Shown here in pieces: positions 5,452 to 7,325 of a stretch of 7,325 nucleotides of DNA. The notes beneath the pieces were generated by a model. That model was given only the letters and a program-made list of their open reading frames with translations. It searched no databases and was not told where the DNA came from. Origin of the DNA: JBBRHH01 sp038222915 (GTDB taxonomy: Bacteria > Planctomycetota > Phycisphaerae > Tepidisphaerales > Tepidisphaeraceae); assembly GCA_038222915.1 (NCBI GenBank), contig JBBRHH010000304.1, positions 1 through 7,325 of the forward strand. The letters run 5' to 3'. Each line of letters begins with the position of its first letter. The stretch's first letter is position 1. A program made the position numbers and the translations under genes.

Positions 5452-6066
5452 CTATTTGCGTCGTGTGACGGTTTCTTCAACGGGATTGCCGAAAGCGACA
5501 TCCTGCACGCGCAATTCACTGTTCTCGACGCCGGCACGGACGAGGACGAACACGGCTTCCATCACCGGTTCCTGATCCTGGCTGTTGGTCGCGTAGCTCT
5601 GCTTCGGGCACCACAGAACGATGACGCCGACATTGTCACCGACCTTCGCACCAACGGCCTGCTCGAGCCAGGCAACGGCTAATTTGTTGGCGGTGTCGAG
5701 ATCGTCGTCTGAGGGGTCGAATCGACGCTTCACTTCTTCGCCCACGACCTTTGATTTCTGGAAGAATGATCGGATGTCGGCGGCCATGCCAGCGGGCGCG
5801 TGGACGTAGGCGGCCGCGCCGAGCACTGCGCCGTGGTTGGTGCGGGCGATCAATCCTTTCAGGTCCTCGGCCTTCATCCCGAAGGAGTGGAGCGCTGCAT
5901 CCTTGCCCAGTTGCGAGCGGGTGGTTGGCTCGTCACCCGTGCTGATTGCGACTGTGAATTCCTGTAGCAGTTGCGACCAGGCCGCGTCGGGGGTGGGGGC
6001 TGCATGCAGCGCCCCGCCCGCCGAGATGGCCATCGCGATCAGAATCGAAATCGCACAGCACTTCAT
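5452..6066 (-). CDS. secreted protein of unknown function
   Basis: I do not recognise the family. The 204-residue product starts MKCCAIS and has a hydrophobic segment (about 5-20) followed by ALHAAP, a Sec signal peptide with likely cleavage near residues 22-23. The mature protein has about 180 residues with no further membrane segment. It is mostly polar and helix-like up to about 140, with two hydrophobic strand-like pieces near the end (VGVIVLWCP, VFVLVRAGV). The ATG at 6066 is preferred because GGAG sits 8 bases upstream and the signal peptide then begins correctly; an ATG at 6096 would add ten unrelated residues. It is divergent from alr and convergent with the DUF192 gene. No enzyme motif is visible. 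Confidence 0.8.
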   Translation of the reverse strand: MKCCAISILIAMAISAGGALHAAPTPDAAWSQLLQEFTVAISTGDEPTTRSQLGKDAALHSFGMKAEDLKGLIARTNHGAVLGAAAYVHAPAGMAADIRSFFQKSKVVGEEVKRRFDPSDDDLDTANKLAVAWLEQAVGAKVGDNVGVIVLWCPKQSYATNSQDQEPVMEAVFVLVRAGVENSELRVQDVAFGNPVEETVTRRK

Positions 6067-6074
6067 TTGTGGAA

Positions 6075-6078
6075 CTCC
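6075..6078 (-). promoter_or_regulatory. Shine-Dalgarno site deciding the secreted-protein start
   Basis: GGAG on the minus strand, 8 bases before the ATG at 6066, selects that start over the ATG at 6096. Confidence 0.55.
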
Positions 6079-6176
6079 AGAGGTTCTATCGGCCATAAAC
6101 GGGCCGCACCGTCGTTACAGACGGAAGTAAACGATCCTAAGGCGGTGTGGAAATATCGGACGGGCAAGTTTGAATA

Positions 6177-7139
6177 ATGGACGCAAGCGACGTGTGCCGG
6201 TTCAATGCGTGCATGCATCGCTCCCCTGCTGTGGTGGTACAGGTCGACCTGGGCCGTGTCCGGAAAAACGTCGCGGAGGTGCGGCGCAAGACAAACGCTG
6301 ATCTCCTGGCCGTCGTGAAGGCCGACGCATACGGGCTTGGGGCGTCGGCTGTTGCCGGGGCAATCGGGGATCTGGTGGATGGATTTTGTGTGTTCGATCT
6401 TCGGGAGGCCGTGCAGGCGGACTTGTGGGGGCGCACCGGGAAGCCGGTCTTGGTGCTTGGCCCCCCTGCCACGCGCGATCCGGCGGAATATTTTCGACAA
6501 CATGCCCGCCCGGCGGTGACGTCGGTTGAACAGGCGAACGCGCTCAGGGCGGCGGGACCCGTTTTGTGTGTGGATACTGGAATGCAGCGATTCACCTGGC
6601 CGGCCTCTCAATTGAAGCAGGCGCTGGAGTCAGTCCAGTGGTCTGAGGCGTTTACACACGCGGTTCAGCCGGAGCAGGCACATTTGCTACTTAATTTGAT
6701 AAGTCAGCGCAATCTTTATCTTCACGCCGCAGCAAGCGCCCTGCTGGATGATCCTTCGACACATCTCAACGCGGTTCGGCCGGGGCTGGCGCTTTATCGC
6801 GGCGCGGTTCGGGTGAGCACGCCACTTGTTGAGGTGCACGACACGCATGGCCCGGCCGGTTATACGGGATTTGAGGTCGAGCGACATGGTGTGATTCTGG
6901 CGGGCTATTCAAATGGTGTGCGAACCGGGCCATGCCTGATCAATGGCCATTTGCGTCGAATCATTGAAGTTGGAATGCAGAGCGCGTTTGTGGAGATCGG
7001 GCCGAAGGATCGAGTTGGCGATGAGGTAACAATGCTTGGGGATGGGTTGTCCGAGAGCGCCGTGGCGGCGGAATGGCGGTCGTCGGCACAGGAGGTGATT
7101 CTGCGGCTGAGCGGTTCTGGAAAATCAGTTTACATTTGA
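6177..7139 (+). CDS. alr: alanine racemase, shortened and divergent
   Basis: This is a PLP-dependent fold-type III enzyme that interconverts L- and D-alanine for peptidoglycan. In the 320-residue product, VVKADAYGLG holds the PLP lysine K48 and Y52. DTGMQRF (133-139) holds the substrate-side Arg, HAAASA (183-188) the usual HAANSA phosphate-binding region, and RPGLALY (201-207) the Arg facing the pyridine nitrogen. GYSNG (243-247) supplies the catalytic Tyr Y244 of the C-terminal domain, and the chain ends SVYI. Both catalytic bases are kept. Differences are an Asn to Ala change in HAANSA, Gln in place of the Asp of the usual MD pair (M267-Q268), and a region between R138 and S187 about 20 residues shorter than in typical 360-380 residue enzymes. 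The start is uncertain: ATG 6213 better fits the family N-terminus, and neither start has a Shine-Dalgarno. Confidence 0.82.
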   Translation: MDASDVCRFNACMHRSPAVVVQVDLGRVRKNVAEVRRKTNADLLAVVKADAYGLGASAVAGAIGDLVDGFCVFDLREAVQADLWGRTGKPVLVLGPPATRDPAEYFRQHARPAVTSVEQANALRAAGPVLCVDTGMQRFTWPASQLKQALESVQWSEAFTHAVQPEQAHLLLNLISQRNLYLHAAASALLDDPSTHLNAVRPGLALYRGAVRVSTPLVEVHDTHGPAGYTGFEVERHGVILAGYSNGVRTGPCLINGHLRRIIEVGMQSAFVEIGPKDRVGDEVTMLGDGLSESAVAAEWRSSAQEVILRLSGSGKSVYI

Positions 7140-7325
7140 GGCGCTGATGCAGAATGGCGAGCCGGAAAACTCCATGATGCCGCCGCATTCGAACTCATCC
7201 TTGCCCGCCGGACCCATATCGAACTTTGCGCCGCCCTGTGTTGCGAACACGACCCGCGAGAGGCGATAGTTGAGAATCTTCCGGCCTTTGAAATCGGCGA
7301 CCGTGATCAAAGACGTTTCGATGCC
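7125..7325 (-). CDS. C-terminal part of an unrecognised protein
   Basis: An open minus-strand frame enters from the right edge and ends with TGA at 7125-7127, giving the last 66 or so residues of a larger protein; the start is outside the window. The visible part reads VADFKGRKILNYRLSRVVF, then a Gly-rich stretch with GPAGKDEFECGG, and ends FCISASNVN. It has mixed hydrophobic and charged character without a membrane segment, and I recognise no family. Its last 15 bases overlap the end of alr tail to tail. The frame could be spurious, but it continues to the window edge without a stop and has protein-like composition. Confidence 0.6.
   Translation of the reverse strand, partial: GIETSLITVADFKGRKILNYRLSRVVFATQGGAKFDMGPAGKDEFECGGIMEFSGSPFCISASNVN

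Noticed and set aside
5458..5478. Possible terminator hairpin between the convergent DUF192 and secreted-protein genes
   Set aside because: The stem is only four pairs (CGTC/GACG) and the following T-run is broken, so it is too weak to call.
6090..6124. Two short hairpins (CGGCC/GGCCG and CCGTC/GACGG) in the gap before alr
   Set aside because: Five-pair arms are common by chance in sequence of this composition, and no promoter or riboswitch pattern could be tied to them.
6063..6611. 182-residue minus-strand open frame antisense to alr
   Set aside because: Its composition (many Arg, His and Pro) is typical of a shadow frame, and alr on the other strand holds recognised motifs.

Overview
The window looks like ordinary chromosomal housekeeping DNA from a Gram-negative-type bacterium. 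The flavour of ribosomal proteins L13 and S9 (for example the YVWGTGRRKS opening of the S9 core), the moderately GC-rich sequence, the Uma2-type protein, the secreted and lipid-anchored proteins and the frequent absence of strong Shine-Dalgarno sites suggest a member of the Planctomycetota. That placement is an inference from protein style and is not proven here. No CRISPR array, insertion sequence, prophage gene, tRNA or rRNA is visible. I did not find a convincing undescribed system.

Left edge (1-266). There is no complete gene here. A near-consensus minus-strand promoter (111-140) with a dyad or stem-loop at its predicted start point fires leftward toward a gene that must begin at or beyond position 1. 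A strong rho-independent terminator (205-234) closes the next unit.

Minus-strand block (267 to about 4163), read from right to left: a PPP-family metallophosphatase, TrmL (tRNA wobble ribose methyltransferase) 11 bp downstream of it, a Uma2/DUF820 putative nuclease, a PmtA-like SAM-dependent methyltransferase, then rplM (L13) and rpsI (S9). The rplM-rpsI pair is the conserved bacterial ribosomal pair. It appears to have its own sigma70-type promoter, whose -35 box contains the stop codon of the methyltransferase gene.

Plus-strand operon (4283-5449). This holds pterin-4a-carbinolamine dehydratase (phhB), a small protein with three predicted membrane segments, and a DUF192 lipoprotein. They are packed with a 4-bp gap and then an ATGA stop/start overlap. 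The operon is divergent from the phosphatase.

Right part (5452-7325). A secreted protein of unknown function lies on the minus strand and ends 2 bp from the DUF192 gene. A shortened, divergent alanine racemase (alr) is transcribed rightward. The C-terminal end of an unrecognised minus-strand gene overlaps the alr end by 15 bp and runs off the window.

The genes serve translation (L13, S9, TrmL), envelope and lipid chemistry (PmtA-like enzyme, alanine racemase, lipoprotein) and cofactor recycling (PhhB). Apart from the rplM-rpsI unit and the three-gene plus-strand operon, the neighbourhood does not point to one shared pathway.
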